Positions 49,197 to 56,695 of a stretch of DNA of 64,000 bases are shown here, piece by piece; the first letter of the stretch is position 1; every line of letters starts with the position of its first letter. The translations under genes and the position numbers were made by a program. The notes under the pieces are model-generated. The model searched no databases. It saw nothing but the letters and a program-made list of their open reading frames with translations, and was not told where the DNA came from. Source of the stretch: Chryseobacterium limigenitum (GTDB lineage: Bacteria > Bacteroidota > Bacteroidia > Flavobacteriales > Weeksellaceae); NCBI RefSeq assembly GCF_900114875.1, contig NZ_FPKW01000013.1, positions 47,709 through 111,708 of the forward strand, read 5' to 3'.

Positions 49197-50651
49197 ATGT
49201 CAGAAATAGAAGAAACAGAAGTACGCGGCGGACAGGGACAGGTTCTGGACCCTGAGACTTACAGAGATTCTATAGGGACAATGGAGCGATCCGGAAAAAG
49301 AAAATGGGTCTTTCCGAGAAAGCCTAAAGGTAAATTTACCAACTATAGAGATATTGTAAGCTATACCCTATTGGTTATTTATTTTGCAGTGCCATTCATT
49401 AAGATCAATGGCAACCCCTTCTTTTTATTCAACGTTATTGATAGAGAGTTTTTTATCATCGGACAGCCTTTCTATCCACAAGACTTTTTCATTCTTACTT
49501 TAGGTGCCATCGCATCTTTAATATTTATCATCATTTTTACGATTGCGTTCGGAAGAATTTTCTGCGGGTGGATTTGCCCTCAGACAATTTTTATGGAATC
49601 GATTTTCCGTAAAATTGAATATCTGATTGAAGGCGACAGAAACAGGCAAATGAAGCTCGACAGACAAGAGTGGAACAGCGAAAAGATCTGGAAAAGAAGT
49701 TTAAAATGGACGGTTTACATGATTATTTCATTGATCATCACTCACTTTATGCTGATGTATATTGTTGGATATCAGGAAATATTTAAAATTATTTCAGAAG
49801 GGCCGTTTGCACATCCTACCAATTTCATTGTAATGGTTCTGTTTACCGCAGCATTTTACTTTGTATTTGCATGGTTCAGAGAGCAGGTTTGTACGCTGGT
49901 TTGTCCATACGGAAGATTGCAGGGAGTTTTAATTGATAAAGATACGATCAACGTTTTCTACGATTTTAACCGTGGAGAGAACAGATCAAAATGGAGAAAA
50001 GGTGAAGACAGAAAAGCTGCAGGAAAAGGAGATTGTATCGACTGTCATCAATGTGTAGTAGTTTGTCCTACAGGAATCGACATCAGAGACGGACAACAAT
50101 TGGAATGTATCAACTGTACCGCTTGTATAGATGCCTGTGATGAAGTAATGGATAAAGTCGGTCTTCCAAAAGGATTGATCAGATACGCTTCTGAAAACGA
50201 AATTGAGCAAGGAACAGAATTTAAATTTACGGGAAGAATGAAAGGCTTTGCGGTCGTTCTCGCTTTATTGGTTGGTTTCTTAGGGTTTTTACTTTACAAC
50301 CGTGGAGAGATGGAAGCCAAGTTCATCAAGCCTGCAGGCAGCACATTCTTCGTAAGAGACGGAAAAATTACCAATACCTACAATTATACTTTCTTAAACA
50401 AGACAAACGACAAGAAAATTGTAACGATAAAAGTAATCGAACCAAAACATGGCGAAATCATCTACAGTGCATCAAGCAAAATTACTGTAGACCGAGATAA
50501 AATGTCGAAAGGAACGATCAATATCAGCTTCCCGGAAAATGACATGAAACTTTCAAAACAAAACATCACGATCGGAGTGTATGATATGAAAGGAAAACTG
50601 ATCGATTCTTATAAAACCTATTTTGAAGGACCATTTAAATTACAATTTTAA
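49197..50651 (+). CDS. ccoG: Cu(II) reductase/assembly protein CcoG
   Basis: This 484-residue membrane protein of the FixG/RdxA type has several helices. It has ferredoxin-like clusters: CGWICPQT, CTLVCPYGR, CIDCHQCVVVCPTG and CINCTACIDACDE. The periplasmic C-terminal Ig-like domain covers about residues 370-484. In other bacteria CcoG reduces copper for cbb3 assembly. It follows ccoP by 98 bp and precedes ccoH. Confidence 0.95.
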   Translation: MSEIEETEVRGGQGQVLDPETYRDSIGTMERSGKRKWVFPRKPKGKFTNYRDIVSYTLLVIYFAVPFIKINGNPFFLFNVIDREFFIIGQPFYPQDFFILTLGAIASLIFIIIFTIAFGRIFCGWICPQTIFMESIFRKIEYLIEGDRNRQMKLDRQEWNSEKIWKRSLKWTVYMIISLIITHFMLMYIVGYQEIFKIISEGPFAHPTNFIVMVLFTAAFYFVFAWFREQVCTLVCPYGRLQGVLIDKDTINVFYDFNRGENRSKWRKGEDRKAAGKGDCIDCHQCVVVCPTGIDIRDGQQLECINCTACIDACDEVMDKVGLPKGLIRYASENEIEQGTEFKFTGRMKGFAVVLALLVGFLGFLLYNRGEMEAKFIKPAGSTFFVRDGKITNTYNYTFLNKTNDKKIVTIKVIEPKHGEIIYSASSKITVDRDKMSKGTINISFPENDMKLSKQNITIGVYDMKGKLIDSYKTYFEGPFKLQF

Positions 50652-50742
50652 TTTTTAACAATGAAATTACCCCGATTTGGAAACATAAACCCCAAATGGC
50701 GTATGATTTCAGATGACCTTTAAAAAATAATAAATTTACATA

Positions 50743-51195
50743 ATGAAAAACTTTAGTTGGGGACACGGTGTTGTAATTGCATTATTTGCATTCATAGTTT
50801 TTATTTTATCGATGTTGTTTCTTTTCCCGAACGGGCAGAAAAACTCTGAAATGGTAACCGATAATTATTATGAAGAAGAATTAAAATACCAAGATGTAAT
50901 TGATGCTAAGAAAAAAGCTGACGATTTACAGGAAAAACCTACATATAAACAAGATACAAACGGAATTAAAATAGTTTTCCCAAAAGATTATGATAATTCT
51001 AATACTACGGTAAAATTTGTTTTAAACAGAACCGATGACCAGAATTTAGATATTAAAAAATCTGAACAATTGGATGCAAATCAATCTATTCTAATTCCGG
51101 GAAAAGTATTGAAATCTGGAAATTATACGTTGAGATTGATGTGGACGAAAGACAAAACAGACTACAGAATGGATTATGATGTGATATGGAAATAG
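50743..51195 (+). CDS. ccoH: cbb3 assembly protein CcoH/FixH
   Basis: This 150-residue protein has one N-terminal helix (about 7-28) with the FixH signature NYYEEELKYQDVIDAKKKADDL near residues 42-63, and a small beta domain. It takes part in cbb3 assembly. Its stop overlaps the next gene by 10 bp. Confidence 0.9.
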   Translation: MKNFSWGHGVVIALFAFIVFILSMLFLFPNGQKNSEMVTDNYYEEELKYQDVIDAKKKADDLQEKPTYKQDTNGIKIVFPKDYDNSNTTVKFVLNRTDDQNLDIKKSEQLDANQSILIPGKVLKSGNYTLRLMWTKDKTDYRMDYDVIWK

Positions 51196-51953
51196 CACTT
51201 ATTTTATCGGCTGTCGGCTTGGGCTTCGCTTCCGGATTTCACTGTATCGGAATGTGCGGACCTATTGCCTTATCGATGGGATTGACAAAAAAACAGGCTA
51301 CCAATTATTATCTTCAAAATCTAACGTACCAATTCGGAAGAATTTCCACCTATGCGCTTCTAGGAGCCGTTTTAGGAATTATTGGACAAGGTTTTGAGAT
51401 GGCCGGTTTTCAGAAATATTTAACAATAGCTGTCGGAATTTTATTGATTATAATGGCTGTTTTTTCTTTTGGCGGAAAAGATTTTGCTTCAAAAATTCCT
51501 TTCTTTTCTAAATTTTTATTTAAAGTTAAATCGAATTTAGGAAGGCTACTTCAAAAAGCAGATTACCGTTCAAGATTTACAACAGGTATTCTTAATGGAT
51601 TTTTACCTTGCGGGATGGTTTACATGGCGTTAACGGCAAGTCTGGCAAGCGGAGGAATATGGCAGGGAGCCACATACATGGCTTTATTTGGACTAGGAAC
51701 ACTTCCATTCATGTTTACGGTAGTTCTTGTCGGAAACCTGATGAATCAGGCTTTTAGAGTGAAAGTTTTAAAAGTAATTCCTGTAGTGATGATCGTTTTA
51801 GGAGGATTATTTATCGTAAGAGGTCTGGAACTCGGAATTCCTTACATTTCTCCAAGAGCCGAAGCAATGACTATTTCTAAAGATAATCAGGGCGATTGCC
51901 ATTTGCCTGGAGACCACAGCACTCACAAGCACAGCACTGTCAATTGTCATTAA
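51186..51953 (+). CDS. TauE/SafE-like (DsbD_2) membrane protein of the cbb3 locus
   Basis: This 255-residue protein has six to seven helices. The first carries SGFHCIGMCGPIALSMG, and a mid-protein GFLPCGMVYMAL has the paired Cys/Pro motifs of the DsbD_2/'sulfite exporter TauE/SafE' family. In cbb3 operons this family is linked to copper or redox handling (by context). The C-terminus is unusual: CHLPGDHSTHKHSTVNCH is rich in His and Cys and looks like a metal-binding tail. Confidence 0.85.
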   Translation: MEIALILSAVGLGFASGFHCIGMCGPIALSMGLTKKQATNYYLQNLTYQFGRISTYALLGAVLGIIGQGFEMAGFQKYLTIAVGILLIIMAVFSFGGKDFASKIPFFSKFLFKVKSNLGRLLQKADYRSRFTTGILNGFLPCGMVYMALTASLASGGIWQGATYMALFGLGTLPFMFTVVLVGNLMNQAFRVKVLKVIPVVMIVLGGLFIVRGLELGIPYISPRAEAMTISKDNQGDCHLPGDHSTHKHSTVNCH

Positions 51954-51967
51954 CCATAATTAAAACC

Positions 51968-52720
51968 ATGAAAAAAACTCTACTTTTACTTTTGATCAGC
52001 CTTTTTGTGCTGCAATCCTGCGTAATTAATTCTGAAATCGTTTATCATAAAGATGCGGCATCAACGATGCTGACTGATATTGATATGAAGGAATTCATCA
52101 AAGAAATGAAGGCAATGACTCCCGATTCTTTACAAAACAAAAAAGAGTTTGGAGATATGGATAAACTTCCTACAACATGGACCAGTATTTATGAATTGGA
52201 AAAAAAGGAAGGAAAAACTACAAAAGATCCCGATTCCTTAAGAATCATGAAGAAAATTTTCATGAAATCTGCTAAGGAAAATAATGAGCCTGTAGGCTTT
52301 TCTTTAAAATTAGATCATTTCACTCAAACTGATTATAAAGCTTTAAATAATTTCACAAAACAGGAAACTCTTCCTTTAGAGCAAAACATTTATAATCTTT
52401 GGGACGGTAAAACATTAACAATTGATACAAATAATTTTAATCTAAAAAGTCTTAAGGAAGCATTATCAAAACAATCTCCAGACGGGCAATCTGAAGCCGG
52501 AGACGACGGAAAAACAGAAGGAATGATGATGATGTTTTTCAAAAAAATTGAAACTACATTAAAATTTGAAGGTAAAATAAAATCTATCACCGGACAACAC
52601 GACTGGCTGAAACAAGTTGATGACCATTCTGTAAAAATAGAATATGACCTCAAAAAGATGTTTGATAAAGATGCAAAACTCCAAAATGCAGACAAAAAAA
52701 TAATCATCGTCACCGAATAA
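51968..52720 (+). CDS. Conserved lipoprotein after the cbb3 locus
   Basis: From the ATG at 51968 this is a 250-residue protein with a lipoprotein signal (LLISLFVLQSC, Cys18). The mature part is Lys/Asp-rich and has a Met cluster (EGMMMMFFKKIE). I do not recognise a named domain. The longer frame beginning at 51896 lacks a signal and overlaps the previous gene. Its last 45 bp and the terminator are duplicated 3.9 kb downstream, at 56593-56663. Confidence 0.75.
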   Translation: MKKTLLLLLISLFVLQSCVINSEIVYHKDAASTMLTDIDMKEFIKEMKAMTPDSLQNKKEFGDMDKLPTTWTSIYELEKKEGKTTKDPDSLRIMKKIFMKSAKENNEPVGFSLKLDHFTQTDYKALNNFTKQETLPLEQNIYNLWDGKTLTIDTNNFNLKSLKEALSKQSPDGQSEAGDDGKTEGMMMMFFKKIETTLKFEGKIKSITGQHDWLKQVDDHSVKIEYDLKKMFDKDAKLQNADKKIIIVTE

Positions 52721-52746
52721 AACAAAACCACCGAAAATTTCGGTGG
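52676..52746. repeat. 71-bp direct repeat, left copy (island boundary)
   Basis: The 71 bases are identical to 56593-56663. They hold the last 45 bp of the lipoprotein gene and a CCACCGAAA/TTTCGGTGG terminator. Similarity stops just after the terminator stem. Confidence 0.97.
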
Positions 52747-52752
52747 CTTTTA
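52728..52752 (+). terminator. Terminator after lipoprotein gene
   Basis: CCACCGAAA pairs with TTTCGGTGG over one base, followed by CTTTTATT. Confidence 0.85.
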
Positions 52753-52814
52753 TTCAATTATGCCTTTAATAAAGTAAAATAAAGAATGCTTCTGTCCTAT
52801 TTACCTTTAAAAGT

Positions 52815-53167
52815 TTATTTTTCTAATAATTTACGTAAAAAAAGAATTTCACCTTTAAGATCTTCTATGCTTTTATCTTTTTCTTCTAACCTTTTTTCGT
52901 ACTGTTCTTTTAGTTCCTCTGAAAAAGTTTTGTTTATAATAGCTGCATTTTCTCCCTTATCATTATGCTGATTAAAGATAATACCTTTTTCAGCAAGCTA
53001 TGCTAAAAAATAGTTTCTATTTTGGCTAAAAATTCTAATTGAGGAATGCTTTTATCACTTTCCCAATTAGAAATTGTTTTTTGTGTCGTATTTAATAAGA
53101 CTGCCAATTCATCTTGACTCATCTTCTTGCCTTCTCTTGCTTTTCTAAGCTTTGTACCTATTAACAT
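52815..53167 (-). pseudogene. Frameshifted XRE-family regulator
   Basis: From the ATG at 53167 a 54-residue frame encodes a complete XRE helix-turn-helix (LRKAREGKKMSQDELAVLL, then TTQKTISNWESDKSIPQ) and stops at 53003. A second frame on the same strand (about 52997-52815) continues with LAEKGIIFNQHNDKGE and ends in a coiled coil (EELKEQYEKRLEEKDKSIED). I read this as one gene of about 110 codons broken by an indel, with stops between the parts. The short HTH alone could still be made. Confidence 0.75.
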
Positions 53168-53454
53168 ATTGTAAATATAAAATAAATTTAGAAATTTTAT
53201 TCTGAAATTTAGAAAAATATGTTATAAAATTATCCGTTGCCTTTTTCTACATTAGTCACATCAAAATGAATAAATAAAACAAAACAGTTCATTCAATTTA
53301 TCTTTATATCAATAGTTAACATAATAAAATTTTTCTCATACATTAGAATAATAATTATATATTTGATTTATTAATATAAAGACAATTTGAATAAATCTAT
53401 TTAAAAGCAATATCCGAGAGGCTTAAAGAGTAGGAAAAACAAAAAATATTTATT
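53168..53454 (+). other. AT-rich leader of the RiPP operon
   Basis: No coding frame is supported in these 287 bp. The region is extremely AT-rich and must hold the divergent promoters of the XRE remnant and the precursor peptide. No clear TTTG/TAnnTTTG pair stands out. Confidence 0.4.
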
Positions 53455-53640
53455 ATGAAAAATTCTCAAAAAAAAGACGAATTAATGATCAAGTTCCAAT
53501 CTTCAAAAATTGAAAGAGTAAAACTTGATAAAATTAGTGGTGGTCAAAGACAAGTAGTTTTAGCAACTACTGCTACTGATGTTCAGACTGGTGTAACGTC
53601 CGGTGGCAATCATGATAACACAAATACTCCTGCTGATTAA
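53455..53640 (+). CDS. Ribosomal peptide precursor (grasp-with-spasm type)
   Basis: This 61-residue precursor has a charged leader (1-28) ending in LDKISGG at 29-30, a double-Gly pattern. The core is 31-61. It contains Thr at 38, 39, 41, 45, 48, 56 and 58, Ser49, and Asp at 42, 54 and 61, with no Lys, Glu or Cys. This suits ATP-grasp macrolactone (ester) formation between Thr/Ser and Asp side chains. A second Gly-Gly at 50-51 is an alternative cleavage site. It has its own strong terminator downstream, so it can be made in excess over the enzymes. Confidence 0.8.
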   Translation: MKNSQKKDELMIKFQSSKIERVKLDKISGGQRQVVLATTATDVQTGVTSGGNHDNTNTPAD

Positions 53641-53651
53641 TATTTAAATGC

Positions 53652-53726
53652 CTAATTGAAATCATTCAATTAGCAACAGTTGTATTTAAAAATCAAAAAA
53701 GAAGGATAATTTTTTATCCTTCTTTT
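53652..53726 (+). terminator. Terminator between precursor and enzymes
   Basis: AAGAAGGATAA (53699-53709) pairs with TTATCCTTCTT (53714-53724) over 4 nt and runs into T. A smaller hairpin, CTAATTGA/TCAATTAG, lies at 53652-53672. Confidence 0.8.
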
Positions 53727-53794
53727 AGTTTTAAGAAATGTATCTATATCGTTTATTTTACAATGAGATTCCTATAATACTAACTATATAAAAA

Positions 53795-54373
53795 ATGAAT
53801 ATAAAGCTAAATCATATAGCATTAATTCTTTGTCTTTGTTTCTTCGGATGTAAAAAAACAGAAAATTATTCCGAAGTCAGAAAAACATTAGAAAAGGTCT
53901 TGGTAGAAGATCAAATGTATAGAAACCCTGTCTTCAATAGTGAAAAACAAACTCCAATTGATAGAAAGAACATGCAAATTGTGACCAAAATAATTGATAG
54001 TTTAGGTTGGTTGGGAGAAGATAAAATAGGAAAAGACGCAAACCTTGCTTTTTTTGCGGTAATACAGCATGCCCCAGAACTATCAACAATGGAAAAATAC
54101 TTAGCAGTAATGAAAGATGCTGTTAAAAAAGGAAATGCCGAAAAAAGTAGATTGGCTTACTTAATAGATAGAGTTGAAATATTAAATAATAGAAACCAAA
54201 TTTACGGAACACAATACTCAATAAGAGAAAACGGTGAGATTTATATTGGAAATCTTATCGATTCATCAAATGTTGATTCAAGAAGAAAATCTATGAATTT
54301 AGAGCCTATTAAAGACTACTTAAAAGGATTAGACTCTTTAGATTACGTAAATGATAGAAAAAAAAATAGATAA
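53795..54373 (+). CDS. DUF6624-like lipoprotein in RiPP operon
   Basis: This 192-residue protein has a lipoprotein signal (LILCLCFFGC, Cys19). The mature domain contains FFAVIQHAPELSTMEKYL, AYLIDRVEILNNRNQIYGTQY and a C-terminal RRKSMNLEPIKDYL, a pattern I associate with DUF6624. The family function is unknown. Its stop shares one base with the ATP-grasp start (TAATG), so it is translated with the modifying enzymes. It may be a membrane-bound partner such as an immunity or binding protein; that is inference from context. Confidence 0.7.
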   Translation: MNIKLNHIALILCLCFFGCKKTENYSEVRKTLEKVLVEDQMYRNPVFNSEKQTPIDRKNMQIVTKIIDSLGWLGEDKIGKDANLAFFAVIQHAPELSTMEKYLAVMKDAVKKGNAEKSRLAYLIDRVEILNNRNQIYGTQYSIRENGEIYIGNLIDSSNVDSRRKSMNLEPIKDYLKGLDSLDYVNDRKKNR

Positions 54374-55338
54374 TGATAGTTATTTATACTGAAGATAATG
54401 ATATCACGACCAACCTAGTAATGGATTGGCTTTCCGTCTTATATGGAGGAGAAATAAAAAGAATAGACACTGATTATTTCAAGAAGCCAAAACAGGAAGA
54501 TTTTTTTCTTGACATTAGCAAAAGTATCAACGTAAAATCAATATGGTATAGAAGACCAAACAGAAGAGCAATCCCTATAAGAACAATACAAGCAAGTTTA
54601 TTTTCAGAAAAAATTGATAATCAAGATTTACTATCAAGATTAATGAACTCAGCTAATAAAGAAGTTGATAACATTAATTTATATGATTTAACTTCTAAAT
54701 ATGAATCAGAAAATATTTTGGGAAATGCTTTAAAATATGAGGTTAATAAGTTTGAAGTTTTAAGGATCGCAAATAGTGTTGGAATAGATATTCCAAAATC
54801 TATATTTACTAATAGCAAAGCTAGGCTAATTGATTTTTACAATGAATGTAGCGGAGACATAATTTCTAAATTACATGATATGTTGTTGTGTGACATAAAA
54901 GATATACATTCAACTTATGCAACATACACAGAGAAAATAGAACTAAGCTTTATTAATGATTTACCAGAACATTTTTTTATTGGGCACTTTCAGGAAAAAT
55001 TAGAAAAAGTCTATGAAATAAGATCTTTTTATTTGGATGGTGAAATATTTTCAATGGCTATGTTTTCGCAAAAAAATGAAAGGACAAGCGTTGATTTTAG
55101 AAGATATGATAGAAACAGTATGAATAGACGTGTACCTTACAAACTACCTTCTGTTTTAGAAGACCGCATCCGTCTTTTAATGCAGAAATTAGATTTAAAC
55201 TGCGGTTCTTTGGATATAGTAAAAACAAAAAATAATTATGTTTTTTTAGAAGTTAATCCTGTAGGACAGTTTGGTTTTGTTACAGGGGCTTGTAATTATA
55301 ACCTGCATAAAAAAATTGCTGAATACTTAATAAAATAA
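54372..55338 (+). CDS. gwsG: ATP-grasp peptide ligase of grasp-with-spasm system
   Basis: The reading frame begins at 54373 and encodes 321 residues. It is related to the MvdC/MvdD graspetide ligases that form ester or amide bonds in microviridin-like peptides using ATP. SIWYRRPNRRAI near 56-67 is the family N-terminal signature. The ATP/Mg region includes KVYEIRSFYLDGE, DFRRYDRN and FLEVNPVGQFG near 291-302, with E293 and N295 as metal ligands. It overlaps the lipoprotein stop and precedes the 67-residue gene by 3 bp. Confidence 0.9.
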
Positions 55339-55341
55339 ATA

Positions 55342-55545
55342 ATGAAAAAAAAAGAATTTGTTCCCCTTTTTACGAATGAAAGTTTTAAACTTCTACCTAT
55401 TAATTATCATTTGATTAGTAAAGTTTATTATACTAAAGAAGAAGTAAAACGTTTCAATCTGCATTATTCGGCACATAGTAGCTTTCACCAAACCTCGATA
55501 TATGATATTTTTCATAATCATAAGCCAATAACTAATATTTTATGA
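55342..55545 (+). CDS. 67-residue protein of unknown role between gwsG and gwsS
   Basis: This 67-residue soluble protein has a basic N-terminus (MKKKEFVPLF) and many His and aromatic residues in the second half (HYSAHSSFHQTSIYDIFHNHK). It has no signal, no Gly-Gly motif and no Cys. It follows the ATP-grasp gene by 3 bp and overlaps the SPASM gene by ATGA, so its translation is locked to both enzymes. It could be a helper such as a leader-binding or scaffold protein. I do not recognise a family. Confidence 0.75.
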   Translation: MKKKEFVPLFTNESFKLLPINYHLISKVYYTKEEVKRFNLHYSAHSSFHQTSIYDIFHNHKPITNIL

Positions 55546-56564
55546 ATAGCTTTTTTAATTTATATGCCAATTGTATTCCAGTTCAAGGAAATCAAGAAAG
55601 CATAATTGTAGATCTACAGAATAATGAATATATAAATATACCTAATCTATTTTTCGAAGTACTCAAAAAAAATCGCAATAAAACAGTCAACGAGACTAAG
55701 AAATTTTTCAATGATGATTTGAATAAGGGCATAGATCATTATTTTAAATATTTGAATAAAATCGATTATGGCTTTTTCCTTGATAATATTGAAAGCTTCC
55801 CAGATCTTGATTTGAATTGGTATTCACCATTAAGAGTAAATAATGCAATATTAGAAATAAATGAAAATTGTAATTATGATTTTAATTCTGCGATAAAAGA
55901 GTTAAGTTCTTTAGGGTGTTCAAGTTTACAGATAAGAATTAATAAATCGGGAGTTAATGGAATAATCCTTGAGATTCTTGAAGCTACACGAATGTCAAGA
56001 ATTAGAAGTGTAGAAATCTTCCTGCCAGAGCATTTATTTGAAGATTCTTTTTCGAAATATTTAGATGACATAGAAAATAGAATTTTGACATTATTAATTC
56101 ACAGCGTGAATGATGAAGAATTAAAAAAAGAAACATACAAAAATTCCAAATTATTTAAACAAAAACAGCTTGTTTTTACTTCCAAAAGTATAAATAGTTC
56201 TACAGCAGACGTCATAAAAAAAGAAAATTTCATAACGAATATGACTTTTTTTTCTGAAGCTCAAAAATTTAACGTTGGACTAAATAGAAAAGTATGTATT
56301 GATAATGAAGGTAATTTTAAAAACTTTTTAACACATAAAAGTACTCATGGTAATTTTAAAAATAAAAGTATTACAAAATTAATTGATGATCCTGATTTCA
56401 CTAGAAAATGGTTTGTCAGTAATGACGATATAGAGATTTGTAAAGACTGCCAATTTCGTTATATCTGCATGGATAATTCTGAGCTTGAATTTAGTAATTC
56501 CTCTTGGAAGAAATTAAATCAATGCCCATTTGATCCATATACTAATGAATGGAAAATTGAATAA
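55542..56564 (+). CDS. gwsS: SPASM-domain peptide maturase without radical-SAM Cys triad
   Basis: This 340-residue protein has a C-terminal SPASM domain with cysteines at 252, 300, 303, 309 and 328 (VCIDNEGNF; ICKDCQFRYIC; NQCPFDP), which would hold an auxiliary [4Fe-4S] cluster. The rest has the size of a radical-SAM barrel, but the N-terminal half has only C11, C110 and C126 and no CxxxCxxC motif. It probably cannot cleave SAM. It may recognise or present the precursor to GwsG. Gene symbol follows the known grasp-with-spasm naming. Confidence 0.85.
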   Translation: MNSFFNLYANCIPVQGNQESIIVDLQNNEYINIPNLFFEVLKKNRNKTVNETKKFFNDDLNKGIDHYFKYLNKIDYGFFLDNIESFPDLDLNWYSPLRVNNAILEINENCNYDFNSAIKELSSLGCSSLQIRINKSGVNGIILEILEATRMSRIRSVEIFLPEHLFEDSFSKYLDDIENRILTLLIHSVNDEELKKETYKNSKLFKQKQLVFTSKSINSSTADVIKKENFITNMTFFSEAQKFNVGLNRKVCIDNEGNFKNFLTHKSTHGNFKNKSITKLIDDPDFTRKWFVSNDDIEICKDCQFRYICMDNSELEFSNSSWKKLNQCPFDPYTNEWKIE

Positions 56565-56592
56565 AATGTAAGTTCTACACAAAAATTAGCAT

Positions 56593-56663
56593 AAACTCCA
56601 AAATGCAGACAAAAAAATAATCATCGTCACCGAATAAAACAAAACCACCGAAAATTTCGGTGG
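56593..56663. repeat. 71-bp direct repeat, right copy (island boundary)
   Basis: Identical to 52676-52746. It contains 45 bp from the end of the lipoprotein gene in sense orientation, with no gene in front, then the terminator stem. Confidence 0.97.
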
Positions 56664-56676
56664 TTTTTTATTTTAG
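56645..56676. terminator. Bidirectional terminator after island and serS
   Basis: CCACCGAAA/TTTCGGTGG is followed by TTTTTTATTTT on the plus strand and preceded by AAAACAAAA. It can serve the plus-strand RiPP operon and, more weakly, serS from the other side. Confidence 0.75.
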
Positions 56677-56695
56677 TTTAAACTCTCTTTTAAGC

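Noticed and set aside
52786..52971. Plus-strand frame of 61 codons at the island edge
   Set aside because: It is antisense to the coiled-coil remnant of the XRE regulator, with Ser/Phe-rich shadow composition.
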